This document shows positions 17,465-26,927 of a stretch of DNA of 64,000 bases, piece after piece. Both the position numbers and the translations under genes were made by a program. The notes below the pieces were generated by a model, which made no database searches, had not been told where the DNA came from, and saw only the letters and a program-made list of their open reading frames with translations. Source of the stretch: Acidovorax sp. NB1 (GTDB lineage: Bacteria; Pseudomonadota; Gammaproteobacteria; Burkholderiales; Burkholderiaceae_C); NCBI RefSeq assembly GCF_005405905.1, contig NZ_BJHU01000003.1, forward strand, positions 62,001-126,000, written 5' to 3'. The first letter of the stretch is position 1, and every line of letters begins with the position of its first letter.

Positions 17465-19249
17465 ATGGAATTCATTGCACACAACCTCGCCCCGATCATG
17501 TTCGCGGGGCTCATCTGCTTCTTGCTGGTCGGCTTCCCGGTCGCCTTCAGCCTGGGTGCCTGCGGCCTGTTCTTCGCATTCATCGGCATCGAGCTGAATG
17601 TATTGCCCGAGGCCCTGCTGCAAGCCGTGCCGCTGCGCATCTTCGGCATCATGCAGAACGACACCCTGCTGGCCATTCCGTTCTTCACGCTCATGGGGCT
17701 CATATTGGAGCGAAGCGGGATGGCGGAAGACCTGCTGGACACCATCGGTCAGCTGTTCGGTCCCATCCGTGGTGGCCTGGCACTGGCCGTGATCTTCGTG
17801 GGCGCGCTGCTGGCAGCCACCACGGGCGTGGTGGCCGCTTCGGTGATCTCGATGGGCCTGATCTCGCTGCCCATCATGCTGCGGTACGGCTATGACCGGC
17901 GGCTGGCCGCCGGGGTGATTGCCGCCTCCGGCACGCTGGCGCAGATCATTCCGCCCTCTCTGGTGCTGATCATCATTGCCGACCAGATGGGCCGCAGCGT
18001 GGGCGACATGTACAAGGGCGCCTTCCTGCCCGGCCTGATGCTCACCGGCTTCTATGCGCTATACGTCATCCTGCTGGCCATCTTCAAGCCCCAGTGGGTG
18101 CCTGCCATCCCCCCCGAAGCACGCACGCTCCGGGGTGACGACGGCAAGAGCGGCGTGCCTTCGCTGCTGGTGCTGACCGGCATCTGCGTGGCCGCTTCGA
18201 TCTATGTCGCCAAGAACATGCCCGCCCTGCACAGCTGGTGGTCGGGTGAAACCGTAGACAAGGTCGCGCTGGACGAAACCATCGTGGTCTCCATGTGTTT
18301 TGGCGTGGCCCTGGCCTTTGTGGCCGCCAGCATCAACAAGATCACCCGCATGGGCCTGCTCTCCCGCGTGGCCGAGCGTGTGACCTTTGTGCTGATCCCG
18401 CCGCTGCTGCTGATCTTCCTGGTGCTGGGCACCATCTTCCTGGGTGTTGCCACCCCCACCGAAGGCGGCGCCATGGGCGCACTGGGCGCCGGCATCATGG
18501 CCATCATCCGTGGCCGACTGACGCTGTCGCTGCTCAAGCAGGCCATCACCACCACCACCAAGCTGTCGTGTTTTGTGGTTTTCATCCTGGTGGGAGCCAC
18601 CATCTTCGGTCTCACCTTCCAGGGTGTGGACGGCCCGCTGTGGGTGGAGCACCTGCTGACCGGCCTGCCTGGCGGCCAGCTCGGCTTCCTCATCGTCGTG
18701 AACATCATGGTGTTCTTCCTGGCGTTCTTCCTGGACTTCTTCGAGCTGTCCTTCATCGTGGTGCCTTTGCTGGCCCCCGTGGCCCACAAGCTGGGTATTG
18801 ACCTGATCTGGTTCGGCGTGCTGCTGGCCGTGAACATGCAGACCTCGTTCATGCACCCCCCATTTGGCTTTGCGCTGTTCTACCTGCGCAGCGTGGCACC
18901 AGCCAAGGAGTACATGGACAAGGTCACCAAGAAGATGATTGCACCAGTGACCACGCCACAGATCTACTGGGGCGCCATTCCCTTCCTGTGCATCCAGCTG
19001 CTGATGGTGGGCCTGATCATTGCGTTCCCCGGCATCGTCTCCAGCGGTCTCGACAAGGAAGTGGTCTATGACCTCGACAAGGTGCGCATGGAAATGGAAG
19101 CCACCATGCCAGGCGAGGCAGCCGAAGCCGCGGACCCCACCGCAGGCATGGAGGGCGCCGCAGCAGCCCCCGGCAGCGACACGGCAGCGCCCGCAGCAGA
19201 TGACCCACTGAAGGCCCTGCAAGACTCGATGGCCAACGATAAGAAGTGA
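17465..19249 (+). CDS. dctM: TRAP transporter large permease (DctM family)
   Basis: A 594-residue protein with at least twelve transmembrane segments, including LLAATTGVVAASVISMGLISLPIML and AAGVIAASGTLAQIIPPSLVLIIIADQMG, both DctM signatures. It is about 160 residues longer than the usual 430. There is an insertion after the first half (about residues 215-265), and a Ala/Pro/Asp-rich tail of about 70 residues (EMEATMPGEAAEAADPT onwards). This enlarged form resembles the TRAP subgroup annotated for mannitol/chloroaromatic or alpha-keto acid uptake. The substrate cannot be read from the sequence. A strong terminator follows at 19311. Confidence 0.92.
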   Translation: MEFIAHNLAPIMFAGLICFLLVGFPVAFSLGACGLFFAFIGIELNVLPEALLQAVPLRIFGIMQNDTLLAIPFFTLMGLILERSGMAEDLLDTIGQLFGPIRGGLALAVIFVGALLAATTGVVAASVISMGLISLPIMLRYGYDRRLAAGVIAASGTLAQIIPPSLVLIIIADQMGRSVGDMYKGAFLPGLMLTGFYALYVILLAIFKPQWVPAIPPEARTLRGDDGKSGVPSLLVLTGICVAASIYVAKNMPALHSWWSGETVDKVALDETIVVSMCFGVALAFVAASINKITRMGLLSRVAERVTFVLIPPLLLIFLVLGTIFLGVATPTEGGAMGALGAGIMAIIRGRLTLSLLKQAITTTTKLSCFVVFILVGATIFGLTFQGVDGPLWVEHLLTGLPGGQLGFLIVVNIMVFFLAFFLDFFELSFIVVPLLAPVAHKLGIDLIWFGVLLAVNMQTSFMHPPFGFALFYLRSVAPAKEYMDKVTKKMIAPVTTPQIYWGAIPFLCIQLLMVGLIIAFPGIVSSGLDKEVVYDLDKVRMEMEATMPGEAAEAADPTAGMEGAAAAPGSDTAAPAADDPLKALQDSMANDKK

Positions 19250-19310
19250 TGTGACACGGCTGCAGGGGCGGCAACACCCCTGACAACAGCCTCTCACAGA
19301 GCCCCTTCAA

Positions 19311-19345
19311 AGCCCCGGCGGACGCCATCCGCCGGGGCTTTTTTC
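19311..19345 (+). terminator. Rho-independent terminator after dctQM
   Basis: AGCCCCGGCGGA (19311-19322) pairs perfectly with TCCGCCGGGGCT (19328-19339) across a 5-nt loop, followed by a six-T run. It closes the dctQM transcript. The next 415 bp (19346-19760) contain no recognisable gene or repeat. Confidence 0.93.
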
Positions 19346-19762
19346 ATGGCCGCACGCACAGGGACCGATCGAGGGCAGACCAGAAGCAGCCCCAGGCCAC
19401 CCGTGGTGCGGAACACCCGGCACCCACAGAAGGCAGGCCGGGGCACCCTCCGATGTTTGTGTCCGCAACTCGCCAGGCGGGGTCGTGGCGCAGTTGCAGG
19501 GACTCGGGAACGGGACTGTGGAGGACGGCGCAAGGCAAGGGCCAGCGCAATGCCGACTGGCGCTTTTACAGCCCGCTGCAGAAGCTTCCGCCCCTCCATC
19601 CCGAGACATGCGCGGTTAGAAACACTGCCCCATCCCGCATGGCCGCCTTTCGCACAGCCGCTTCCCGCCATCGCCCCTCCAGCATCAGCAGCTCTGCAGC
19701 GGGAATATCACGCCACCCCGGGCACCGGGCACAAGACAAGCACTGTTGGCAAGGCTCAGGCA

Positions 19763-19792
19763 CAAAAAAACCCGCCAGGCGAACCTGGCGGG
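19763..19792 (-). terminator. Rho-independent terminator after the TRAP binding-protein gene
   Basis: On the minus strand CCCGCCAGG-TTCG-CCTGGCGGG is followed by seven T. It ends the transcript of the convergent TRAP binding-protein gene (stop at 19840). With the terminator at 19311-19345 it isolates the two halves of the transporter from each other. Confidence 0.92.
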
Positions 19793-19839
19793 TTGATCGT
19801 TGGAACCATGCGGCACGGGGCCGCAAGGACTCGCAGCGC

Positions 19840-20922
19840 TTAGACCTTCTGCGCGGACATGAAGGTGTCGTAACGGGCTTCGGCAAAGCGGAACCACAGG
19901 ATCTGATCGCGCTGGAAAGTGCGCATGTCGGCGTAGATCTTCTTCCACTCGGGGCTCTTGGCGTCGTTCTCGGCGAACACTTCCATGGAGGCCTTGAAGG
20001 AGGCATCCATCACCGCCTGCGAGAACGGCAGCACCTTGGTCTTGGCAGCCACCAGTTGCTTGAGCGCCGTCGGGTTCAGTGCGTCGTACTTGGCCAGCAT
20101 GTCGATGTGGGCCACATTGGTAGCGGCTTCGATGATGGCCTTGTTCTCAGCCGACAGGCCGTCAAACGCCTTCTGGTTGACGAAGAAGTCCACTTCAGGA
20201 CCACCTTCCCACCAGCCGGGGTAGTAGTAGAAGGGAGCAACCTTGTTGAAGCCCAGCTTCTGGTCGTCGTAAGGACCCACCCACTCGGCAGCGTCCAGCG
20301 TGCCCTTTTCGAGGGCTTGGTAGATTTCACCGCCAGGGATGCTCTGGGGCACGGCACCCAACTTCTGCATCACTTCACCCACCAGACCGCCGCCCAGGCG
20401 CATCTTCATGCCCTTGAAGTCGGCAGGCGACTTGATTTCCTTGCGGTACCAGCCACCCATCTGGGTGCCGGTGTTGCCGCCTGCAAAGCTGATGGCGTTG
20501 TAGTTCGCGTAGAACTCGTTCATCAGCTTGCGGCCGTTGCCATGCAGCATCCAGGCGTTCATCTGGCGGGCATTGAAGCCGAAGGGGATGGCCGAGCCCA
20601 GCGCGAAGGCGGGGTTCTTGCCATAGAAGTAGTAAGGCACGGTGTGGCACATCTCCACGGTGCCTTGCTGCACGCCGTCCATCACGCCGAAGGGAGGCAT
20701 CAGCTCGCCACCTGCGTGCACGGAGATTTCAAACTTGCCACCGGACATGGCCTTGACGGCCTTGGAGAACACATCAGCGCCACCGTAGATGGTGTCCAGC
20801 GACTTGGGGAAGCTGGAAGCCAGACGCCAGCGGATGGCGGCCTGGGCGTGGACAGCAGGCGCAGCGCCCGCAGCCAGCACACCGGCGATGCCAGCGTGCT
20901 TGATGATTGAACGACGATCCAT
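19840..20922 (-). CDS. dctP: TRAP transporter substrate-binding protein (DctP family)
   Basis: A 360-residue periplasmic protein. The signal MDRRSIIKHAGIAGVLAAGAAPAVHAQA starts with a twin-arginine-like RRSIIK, so Tat export is possible. The mature protein has the DctP features WRLASSFPKSLDTIYGGADVFSKAV, PYYFYGKNPAFALGSAIPFG, the substrate-carboxylate arginine region MKMRLGGGLVGEVMQKLGA, and GTLDAAEWVGPYDDQKLGF. It looks closest to the TakP/FcbT1 type, which binds alpha-keto or other monocarboxylic acids. It belongs functionally to dctQM, but is encoded on the opposite strand, 590 bp away and convergent. The start at 20922 follows GGAGA. Confidence 0.92.
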   Translation of the reverse strand: MDRRSIIKHAGIAGVLAAGAAPAVHAQAAIRWRLASSFPKSLDTIYGGADVFSKAVKAMSGGKFEISVHAGGELMPPFGVMDGVQQGTVEMCHTVPYYFYGKNPAFALGSAIPFGFNARQMNAWMLHGNGRKLMNEFYANYNAISFAGGNTGTQMGGWYRKEIKSPADFKGMKMRLGGGLVGEVMQKLGAVPQSIPGGEIYQALEKGTLDAAEWVGPYDDQKLGFNKVAPFYYYPGWWEGGPEVDFFVNQKAFDGLSAENKAIIEAATNVAHIDMLAKYDALNPTALKQLVAAKTKVLPFSQAVMDASFKASMEVFAENDAKSPEWKKIYADMRTFQRDQILWFRFAEARYDTFMSAQKV

Positions 20923-21172
20923 GAGGTTCTCTCCGATATATTGATTGCAAAACTTGGACTGCACGCGTTGTGCACGACAAGCCAAGGACTCGATTCAGCC
21001 GAGGCTCATTGTAGGAACATGCCCCGGGGGACTTTTGCGGGTTTTCCCGCGAAATCCGGCGCTGGCGATGCACCTTCAGGCTTCTGCAAGCATCCGCAAG
21101 GCAGCACGGAAAGGCGCGCCCGGCGACGCGCGAAACAACCACCGGGCTCCACCACCCGGCAGGCACGGACGG

Positions 21173-23065
21173 TCAGGCGGCGTGGCCGGGCAGGAAACGC
21201 GCCGCAATCGATGCGCGGATGCCTGCCGCATCCAGCCCTTGCAGCGACAGCAGCTTGGCGGGGTCACCGTGTTCGATGAACACATCGGGCAGGCCCAGTT
21301 GCAGCACGGGGCGCACGATGCCCATGGTGTTGAGCGCCTCGGTCACCGCGCTGCCAGCACCGCCCTGGATGGCACCCTCTTCCAGCGTGACCAGGGCATC
21401 GTGGCGCTCGGCCACATCGCGCAGCAGGGCCTCGTCGATGGGTTTGGCCCAGCGCATGTTGACCACGGTGGCATCGAGCGATTCAGCCGCCTCCAGCGCA
21501 GGGTACAGCAGGGTGCCAAACGAGAGGATAGCAATGCGCGGCGCCTTGGCGTCTGTGCCCTGGCGCTCACGGCGGATCTCGCCCTTGCCGTACGGCAGGG
21601 CCTCCAGACCAGCCAGCGGCGCAACACCCGCGCCGCTGCCGCGCGGATAGCGCACGGCCACGGGATGGTTCTGTTCGAAGGCCGTTGTGAGCAGCTGACG
21701 GCATTCGCGCTCGTCGGCCGGGCAGGCCATGCCCATGTTGGGGATGCAGCGCACGAAGGGGATGTCATACGCCCCCGCATGGGTGGCGCCGTCAGCGCCG
21801 ACCAGGCCCGCGCGGTCCAGCGCAAACACCACGGGCAGGTTTTGCAGGGCCACGTCGTGGATCAGCTGGTCGTAGCCGCGCTGCAGGAAGGTGGAATAGA
21901 TCGCCACCACGGGCTTCACGCCCTCGCAGGCCATGCCCGCTGCAAACGTAACGGCGTGCTGCTCGGCAATGCCCACGTCGTAGTAGCGGTCGGGAAAGCG
22001 CTTTTCAAATTCGACCATGCCCGAGCCTTCGCGCATGGCAGGCGTGATGCCCACCAGGCGCATGTCCTGCGCGGCCATGTCGCACAGCCACTGGCCGAAC
22101 ACCTGGGTAAAGGTGGGCTTGGGCGGGGTGGCGGGCTTGGTCAGGCCCACGCTGGGGTCGAACTTGCCGGGGCCGTGGTAGGCCACGGGATCGGCCTCGG
22201 CCAGCTTGTAGCCCTGGCCCTTCTTGGTCACCACATGCAGGAACTGCGGGCCCTTCAGGCTCTTGATGTTTTCGAGCGTGGGGATCAGCGAATCGAGGTC
22301 GTGCCCGTCGATGGGGCCGATGTAGTTGAAGCCGAATTTTTCGAACAGCGTGGCGGGCACCACCATGCCCTTGGCCTGCTGCTCGAAGCGCTTGGCCAGC
22401 TCCAGCAGCGGCGGCACGGGCTTGAGCACGGTCTTGCCCACGTTCTTGGCAGCCGCGTAGAACTGGCCGCTCATGAGCTGTGCCAGGTAGCGGTTGAGCG
22501 CGCCCACGGGCGGGCTGATCGACATGTCGTTGTCGTTGAGCACCACGAGCAGGTTGGCGTCGGCCACGCCCGCGTTGTTCAGCGCCTCGAAGGCCATGCC
22601 TGCCGTCATGGCGCCATCGCCAATGATGGCCACCGCGTGGCGGTTCTCACCCTTGCGCTTGGCGGCCAGGGCCATGCCCAGTGCGGCCGAGATACTGGTG
22701 CTGGAATGCGCTGTGCCAAAGGTGTCGTAGATGCTTTCGGCACGCTGCGGAAAGCCCGAGATGCCACCCAGCTGGCGCAGCGTGTGCATGCGGTCGCGCC
22801 GGCCGGTCAGGATCTTGTGCGGATAGGTCTGGTGGCCCACGTCCCACACCAGGCGGTCTTCCGGGGTGTTGAAGACATGGTGCAGGGCCACGGTCAGCTC
22901 CACCGTGCCCAGGTTCGAGCTGAGGTGGCCGCCGGTCTGGGAGACGCTGTGCACCACAAACTCGCGCAGCTCGGCAGCCAGCGCCTTGAGGTCGGCCCGC
23001 GCCAGCTGGCGCAGGTCTGCCGGGTCATTGATGGTCTGCAGCAGGGGGAATGAGGTCGTGGACAT
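21173..23065 (-). CDS. dxs: 1-deoxy-D-xylulose-5-phosphate synthase
   Basis: A 630-residue thiamine-diphosphate enzyme that condenses pyruvate and glyceraldehyde 3-phosphate in the first step of the MEP isoprenoid pathway. The family segments are complete: [16 protein letters not shown], the ThDP motif [18 protein letters not shown]...[16 protein letters not shown], the catalytic-Glu region [15 protein letters not shown], and [17 protein letters not shown]. It is the third gene of xseB-ispA-dxs. An AGCTAT-family repeat fills the whole 66-bp gap to ispA and ends exactly at the ATG (TAGTAAATG), leaving no Shine-Dalgarno sequence. Confidence 0.97.
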   Translation of the reverse strand: MSTTSFPLLQTINDPADLRQLARADLKALAAELREFVVHSVSQTGGHLSSNLGTVELTVALHHVFNTPEDRLVWDVGHQTYPHKILTGRRDRMHTLRQLGGISGFPQRAESIYDTFGTAHSSTSISAALGMALAAKRKGENRHAVAIIGDGAMTAGMAFEALNNAGVADANLLVVLNDNDMSISPPVGALNRYLAQLMSGQFYAAAKNVGKTVLKPVPPLLELAKRFEQQAKGMVVPATLFEKFGFNYIGPIDGHDLDSLIPTLENIKSLKGPQFLHVVTKKGQGYKLAEADPVAYHGPGKFDPSVGLTKPATPPKPTFTQVFGQWLCDMAAQDMRLVGITPAMREGSGMVEFEKRFPDRYYDVGIAEQHAVTFAAGMACEGVKPVVAIYSTFLQRGYDQLIHDVALQNLPVVFALDRAGLVGADGATHAGAYDIPFVRCIPNMGMACPADERECRQLLTTAFEQNHPVAVRYPRGSGAGVAPLAGLEALPYGKGEIRRERQGTDAKAPRIAILSFGTLLYPALEAAESLDATVVNMRWAKPIDEALLRDVAERHDALVTLEEGAIQGGAGSAVTEALNTMGIVRPVLQLGLPDVFIEHGDPAKLLSLQGLDAAGIRASIAARFLPGHAA

Positions 23066-23125
23066 TTACTATTCTTTTAATAGCTACTAACGCATGATGG
23101 ACAGGCGGTAGAGGCCAATTTTGTT
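23066..23125. repeat. AGCTAT-family repeat forming the ispA-dxs gap
   Basis: Plus-strand order is TTACTATTCTTTTAATAGCT, then ACTAACGCATGATGGACAGG and GCCAATTTTG. This is the same layout as the copy at 52958-53022 in front of the Nudix gene. It fills almost the entire intergenic gap and abuts the dxs start codon. Confidence 0.75.
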
Positions 23126-23131
23126 CAAATT

Positions 23132-24085
23132 CTAGTAAGAGCGGCGCACCACCATGTCGGCCAACGCGGCCAGGGCGCGGGTGTCGGGCAAACCGCTGCG
23201 CGCCAATGCGGCGTGGGCGTCGTGCAGCAGTTCCTGGGCATGCGCCTGGGCGCGCTCCAGGCCCAGCAACGAGACATAGGTGGGCTTGTCGGCGGCGGCA
23301 TCCTTGCCTGCAGTCTTGCCCAGCGTGGCGGAATCAGCCACCACGTCCAGGATGTCGTCCACCACCTGGAACGCGAGACCCATGGCCGCCCCGTAGTCGG
23401 ACAGTGCCTGGTAGGCGTCGGGTGCCGCGTGGCCACACACGGCGCCCATGAGCACGCTGCCCTGCAGCAGCGCGCCGGTCTTGAGCCGGTGCATCTGGCG
23501 CAGTTGGTCTTCGGTCAGCGCCACGCCCACACTGGCCAGGTCGATCGCCTGGCCGCCCGCCATGCCGGCCGAGCCTGCGGCGCGCGCCAGCAGGCGACAC
23601 AGCGTGGCCTGCATGGTGGCTGGCACGGCGCTGTCATCGGGGGTGAGCAGTTCGAACGCAAAGGCCTGCAGCGCGTCGCCCGCCAGCAAGGCCTGGGCTT
23701 CGCCAAACTGCACATGCACCGTGGGCTTGCCCCGGCGCAGCACGTCGTTGTCCATGCAGGGCATGTCGTCGTGCACGAGGGAATAGGCATGGATCAGTTC
23801 CACCGCACAGGCGGCGCGCAGGGCCGCTTCGCCGGACACCTCCGCAGCAGGCGTGCCACTGCACACCGCCTCGTACGCGGCCAGCACCAGCAGCGGCCGC
23901 AGGCGCTTGCCGCCATCGAGCACGGCGTAGCGCATGGCATCGCCCAGCCCGGCAGGGGCGCCGTGGCCCACCCACCCGGACAGGGCCTGCTCCACGCGGG
24001 CCAGGTGGTTCTGGCTCCAGGGGCTCACATCAAACAAAGGGAGATGACTCATCACTGCGGCGGTCGGCGCGGGCACTGCACTCAT
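23132..24085 (-). CDS. ispA: Farnesyl diphosphate synthase (geranyltranstransferase)
   Basis: A 317-residue trans-prenyltransferase with both aspartate-rich motifs: FARM DDMPCMD (residues 106-112) and [32 protein letters not shown] and the KT and [12 protein letters not shown] segments are also present. It makes farnesyl diphosphate from IPP and DMAPP, drawing on the MEP pathway that starts with the neighbouring dxs. The ATG at 24085 overlaps the xseB stop (ATGA), supporting translational coupling; an internal ATG at 24052 (MSHLPLF) is a possible shorter start. Confidence 0.95.
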   Translation of the reverse strand: MSAVPAPTAAVMSHLPLFDVSPWSQNHLARVEQALSGWVGHGAPAGLGDAMRYAVLDGGKRLRPLLVLAAYEAVCSGTPAAEVSGEAALRAACAVELIHAYSLVHDDMPCMDNDVLRRGKPTVHVQFGEAQALLAGDALQAFAFELLTPDDSAVPATMQATLCRLLARAAGSAGMAGGQAIDLASVGVALTEDQLRQMHRLKTGALLQGSVLMGAVCGHAAPDAYQALSDYGAAMGLAFQVVDDILDVVADSATLGKTAGKDAAADKPTYVSLLGLERAQAHAQELLHDAHAALARSGLPDTRALAALADMVVRRSY

Positions 24086-24324
24086 TCCTGGGTCCATGGT
24101 TGGAGCTGGCCATCGTCCAGCACCTTGATCTGGTCCTGCACGGCGGTGAGCCGCTGGCGGCAAAACGCCAGCAGCGCCGCGCCACGCTGGTAACCGGCCA
24201 GCATCTGGTCCAGCGGCAACTGCCCCGACTCGATGCGGGCCACAAGCTGCTCCAGCTCTTCCAGCGCCGCTTCGTAGCTGGCAGGTTCGGCGGGCGGCGC
24301 GGGGGTGGCAGGAGCCTTGGGCAT
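24082..24324 (-). CDS. xseB: Exodeoxyribonuclease VII small subunit
   Basis: An 80-residue protein with the XseB core [44 protein letters not shown] (residues 16-59), a coiled-coil-forming pair of helices. It associates with the large subunit XseA, encoded elsewhere, to degrade single-stranded DNA. Its place directly before ispA and dxs is a widely conserved arrangement in Proteobacteria. A Pro/Ala-rich N-terminal tail of about 14 residues precedes the domain. Confidence 0.95.
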   Translation of the reverse strand: MPKAPATPAPPAEPASYEAALEELEQLVARIESGQLPLDQMLAGYQRGAALLAFCRQRLTAVQDQIKVLDDGQLQPWTQE

Positions 24325-24532
24325 GGGGGAGGCGGCAGAGCGCAGGTGAGAAAACCGGCCATTTTAGGCGCACCATCACGGCGCACAGACCGGAGCACGC
24401 CGAATGGATGCGGCGCCCCAGAACCCGCCCGGCAACCGCCAAAGGCACAGGACCAGCCAGCGCCTGTTTGACCTGCGTCTAGAACAAGGATTTCAATACA
24501 CGTAGGGGGGGTGCGGGAATAACCCCACCGCC

Positions 24533-24584
24533 TATAATCCCATTCCCGTCGAGCCGGCTACCCACCCTAGCCGGTTTCTTTTTT
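24533..24584 (+). promoter_or_regulatory. Promoter -10 followed by a terminator hairpin in the Rieske gene leader
   Basis: A consensus TATAAT lies at 24533-24538. The hairpin CCGGCTA-CCCACCC-TAGCCGG (24554-24574) followed by a T-rich run (24575-24584) begins only about 10 bases after the expected transcription start. It could yield a very short terminated RNA or act as an attenuator for the Rieske gene at 24647. A 14-bp perfect palindrome (TGCGCCATGGCGCA, 24590-24603) lies between the hairpin and the gene. No convincing -35 box is seen. Positions 24325-24532 show nothing else recognisable. Confidence 0.6.
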
Positions 24585-24646
24585 CTGGATGCGCCATGGC
24601 GCACCTCCCGCACTTCCCTGTGGGGAGTCTTTAGGTCAGGTCACCC

Positions 24647-25801
24647 ATGTCTGATTTAAGTCTTCAACTGCAGCAGGCCGCAAGCCAACTACCAGTTTCA
24701 AGCTACTTTGACGAAGCGCTGTTCCAGCGCGAGCTGGACACCATCTTCCAGCGCGGGCCCCGTTATGTGGGGCATCAATTGAGCGTGCCGAACCCCGGCG
24801 ACTACTATGCACTGCCCCAGGAGGGCGAGGGCCGCGCCCTGGTGCGCAACGCCCAGGGCGGCATCGAGCTGGTCTCCAACGTCTGCCGCCACCGCCAGGC
24901 CGTCATGCTCAAGGGCAAGGGCTCGCTGTCGGGCCAGGGCAAGGGCCATGCCGGTGGCAACATCGTCTGCCCCCTGCACCGCTGGACCTACAACCCCAAG
25001 GGCGAACTGCTGGGTGCGCCGCATTTTGCACACGACCCCTGCCTGGACCTGAACAACTACAAGCTGCGCGAGTGGAACGGCCTTCTGTTTGAAGACAACG
25101 GCTGCGACGTGGCTGCGGACCTGACCCAGATGGGCCCGCGCGCCGACCTGGACTTTGGCGGCTACGTGCTCGACCACGTAGAGCTGCACGAGTGCAACTA
25201 CAACTGGAAGACCTTCATCGAGGTCTATCTGGAGGACTACCACGTCGGGCCCTTCCACCCGGGCCTGGGCAGCTTCGTCACCTGCGACGACCTGCGCTGG
25301 GAGTTCGGCAAGAACTACTCGGTGCAGACTGTGGGCGTAGCCAACCGCCTGGGCAAGGCCGGCAGCCCCGTGTACGAGCGCTGGCACAAGGCGCTGCTGG
25401 ACTACCGGGACGGCAAGCCACCACAGTACGGCGCCATCTGGCTCACGCTGTACCCACACATCATGGTGGAGTGGTACCCGCATGTGCTCACCGTGTCCAC
25501 GCTGCACCCCATCAGCCCCACCAAAACGCTGAACATGGTGGAGTTCTACTACCCCGAGGAAATCGCCGCCTTCGAGCGCGAATTCGTCGAGGCGCAGAAG
25601 GCCGCCTACATGGAGACCTGCATCGAGGACGACGAGATCGGCGAGCGCATGGATGCCGGTCGCAAGGCCCTGCTAGCGCGCGGTGACAACGAAGTCGGCC
25701 CCTACCAGAGCCCCATGGAAGATGGCATGCAGCACTTCCACGAGTGGTACCGCGAGGCTATGGGGAGCGACACCCTCGACCCAGCTGCGGCAAAACGCTG
25801 A
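24647..25801 (+). CDS. Rieske-type ring-hydroxylating oxygenase, alpha-subunit family
   Basis: A 384-residue protein. The Rieske [2Fe-2S] site is Cys80-x-His82 and Cys108-x2-His111 (CRH...CPLH), with an unusually Gly/Lys-rich insert between the two halves. The mononuclear iron site is NWKTFIEVYLEDYHVGPFHPG, with His199, His204 and the bridging acidic residues before them. Such proteins are terminal oxygenases that hydroxylate aromatic or quaternary-amine substrates using electrons from a separate reductase. No beta subunit or reductase gene is adjacent, so the redox partner and substrate are unknown. It is expressed behind a leader with a possible attenuator. Confidence 0.88.
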   Translation: MSDLSLQLQQAASQLPVSSYFDEALFQRELDTIFQRGPRYVGHQLSVPNPGDYYALPQEGEGRALVRNAQGGIELVSNVCRHRQAVMLKGKGSLSGQGKGHAGGNIVCPLHRWTYNPKGELLGAPHFAHDPCLDLNNYKLREWNGLLFEDNGCDVAADLTQMGPRADLDFGGYVLDHVELHECNYNWKTFIEVYLEDYHVGPFHPGLGSFVTCDDLRWEFGKNYSVQTVGVANRLGKAGSPVYERWHKALLDYRDGKPPQYGAIWLTLYPHIMVEWYPHVLTVSTLHPISPTKTLNMVEFYYPEEIAAFEREFVEAQKAAYMETCIEDDEIGERMDAGRKALLARGDNEVGPYQSPMEDGMQHFHEWYREAMGSDTLDPAAAKR

Positions 25802-25856
25802 ATACGGCGGCAAAACCCCGCCAATCCGCAGGCCCGCTGTGGCCTGCTCTCATTAC

Positions 25857-25900
25857 AATAGCTGCCAGTGCTCAAAAAATAAGCGCTGGCAGCTATTTTC
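25857..25900 (+). repeat. AGCTAT-family repeat, hairpin copy between the Rieske gene and the EamA gene
   Basis: AATAGCTGCCAGTGCT and AGCGCTGGCAGCTATT form a stem of about 14 bp around a short A-rich loop, followed by TTTC. It could work as a terminator of the Rieske gene, which ends 56 bp upstream. Confidence 0.75.
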
Positions 25901-25941
25901 ATTTCTGCGCCCCACGGCGCCCCTGAAGAGACCTCAACCCG

Positions 25942-26853
25942 ATGCAAGCCCTTTGGATGGTGTTGGCCGCGTTCCTGTTCGCCAGCATGGGCGTGTGCGT
26001 GAAGATCGCATCGGACTTCTTCAACTCGGCCGAGCTGGTGTGCTACCGGGGCCTGATCGGCATGTTCATCCTCTGGCTGCTGGCGCGTTCGCAAAAGGTG
26101 ACGCTGGCCACGCAGTACCCCGGCATGCATGCCTGGCGCAGCCTGGTGGGTGTGACGTCGCTTGGGGCCTGGTTCTTTGCCATCGCCCATCTGCCCCTGG
26201 CCACGGCCATGACGCTCAATTACATGAGCAGTGTGTGGATCGCGGCCTTTCTGATTGGGGGCACGTTGCTGGCCTGGCGCCCCTCTGCGGCCACTCCCCG
26301 CCCCGCCCTGCAAGGCCCGCTGGTGGTGACCGTGCTGGTCGGTTTTGTGGGCGTGGTGCTGATGCTGCGCCCCAGCCTGGACCAGAACCAGGCTTTTGCC
26401 GGATTGATCGGACTGATGTCCGGCCTGACGGCAGCATTTGCCTACATGCAGGTGGTGGCGCTGTCGCGCATCGGCGAGCCCGAATCACGCACCGTTTTTT
26501 ACTTTGCGGTGGGCTCGGCCGTGGCGGGCGGTGGCGCCCTGCTGTTCACGGGCACTTCGCCCTGGCCGGGCTGGCAGGCGCTGTGGCTGCTGCCCATCGG
26601 CATTCTGGCCGCCGGGGGCCAGCTGTGCATGACCAAGGCCTATGCCAGCGCCAAGACCCAGCGCGGCACGCTGGTGGTGGCCAACCTGCAGTATTCGGGC
26701 ATCGTGTTTGCGGGCCTCTACAGCGTGCTGCTGTTTGGTGACCAGATCCCCCCCATCGGCTGGATCGGCATGGCCCTCATCGTGGGCAGCGGCATTGTGG
26801 CCACCATCCTGCGCGCCCGCGCGGCGCCCGGAGCCCCCGCAGAAGAACATTGA
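25942..26853 (+). CDS. EamA-family (DMT superfamily) transporter
   Basis: A 303-residue inner-membrane protein with ten hydrophobic helices arranged as two EamA repeats, about residues 3-130 (ALWMVLAAFLFASMGVCVKIASD...MTLNYMSSVWIAAFLIGG) and 150-290 (GLMSGLTAAFAYMQVVALSRIG...LVVANLQYSGIVFAGLYSVLLFGD). DMT transporters export small metabolites such as amino acids or drugs; the substrate cannot be told. It starts behind an AGCTAT-type hairpin repeat and ends 74 bp before the sulfurtransferase gene on the same strand. Confidence 0.9.
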   Translation: MQALWMVLAAFLFASMGVCVKIASDFFNSAELVCYRGLIGMFILWLLARSQKVTLATQYPGMHAWRSLVGVTSLGAWFFAIAHLPLATAMTLNYMSSVWIAAFLIGGTLLAWRPSAATPRPALQGPLVVTVLVGFVGVVLMLRPSLDQNQAFAGLIGLMSGLTAAFAYMQVVALSRIGEPESRTVFYFAVGSAVAGGGALLFTGTSPWPGWQALWLLPIGILAAGGQLCMTKAYASAKTQRGTLVVANLQYSGIVFAGLYSVLLFGDQIPPIGWIGMALIVGSGIVATILRARAAPGAPAEEH

Positions 26854-26927
26854 TACAACGTGGCTGCACGAGGCTGTAGGCAGTTGGACACAATGGAGCC
26901 CGTTTTCCCTTCGCACCGGCACACACC

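Noticed and set aside
19346-19760. Open frames between the two TRAP terminators
   Set aside because: Arg/Pro-rich translations in several frames at once, none with a credible start; no repeat or RNA structure recognised.
20945-23053. 702-codon open frame on the plus strand over dxs
   Set aside because: Antisense shadow; dxs has all its catalytic motifs on the minus strand.
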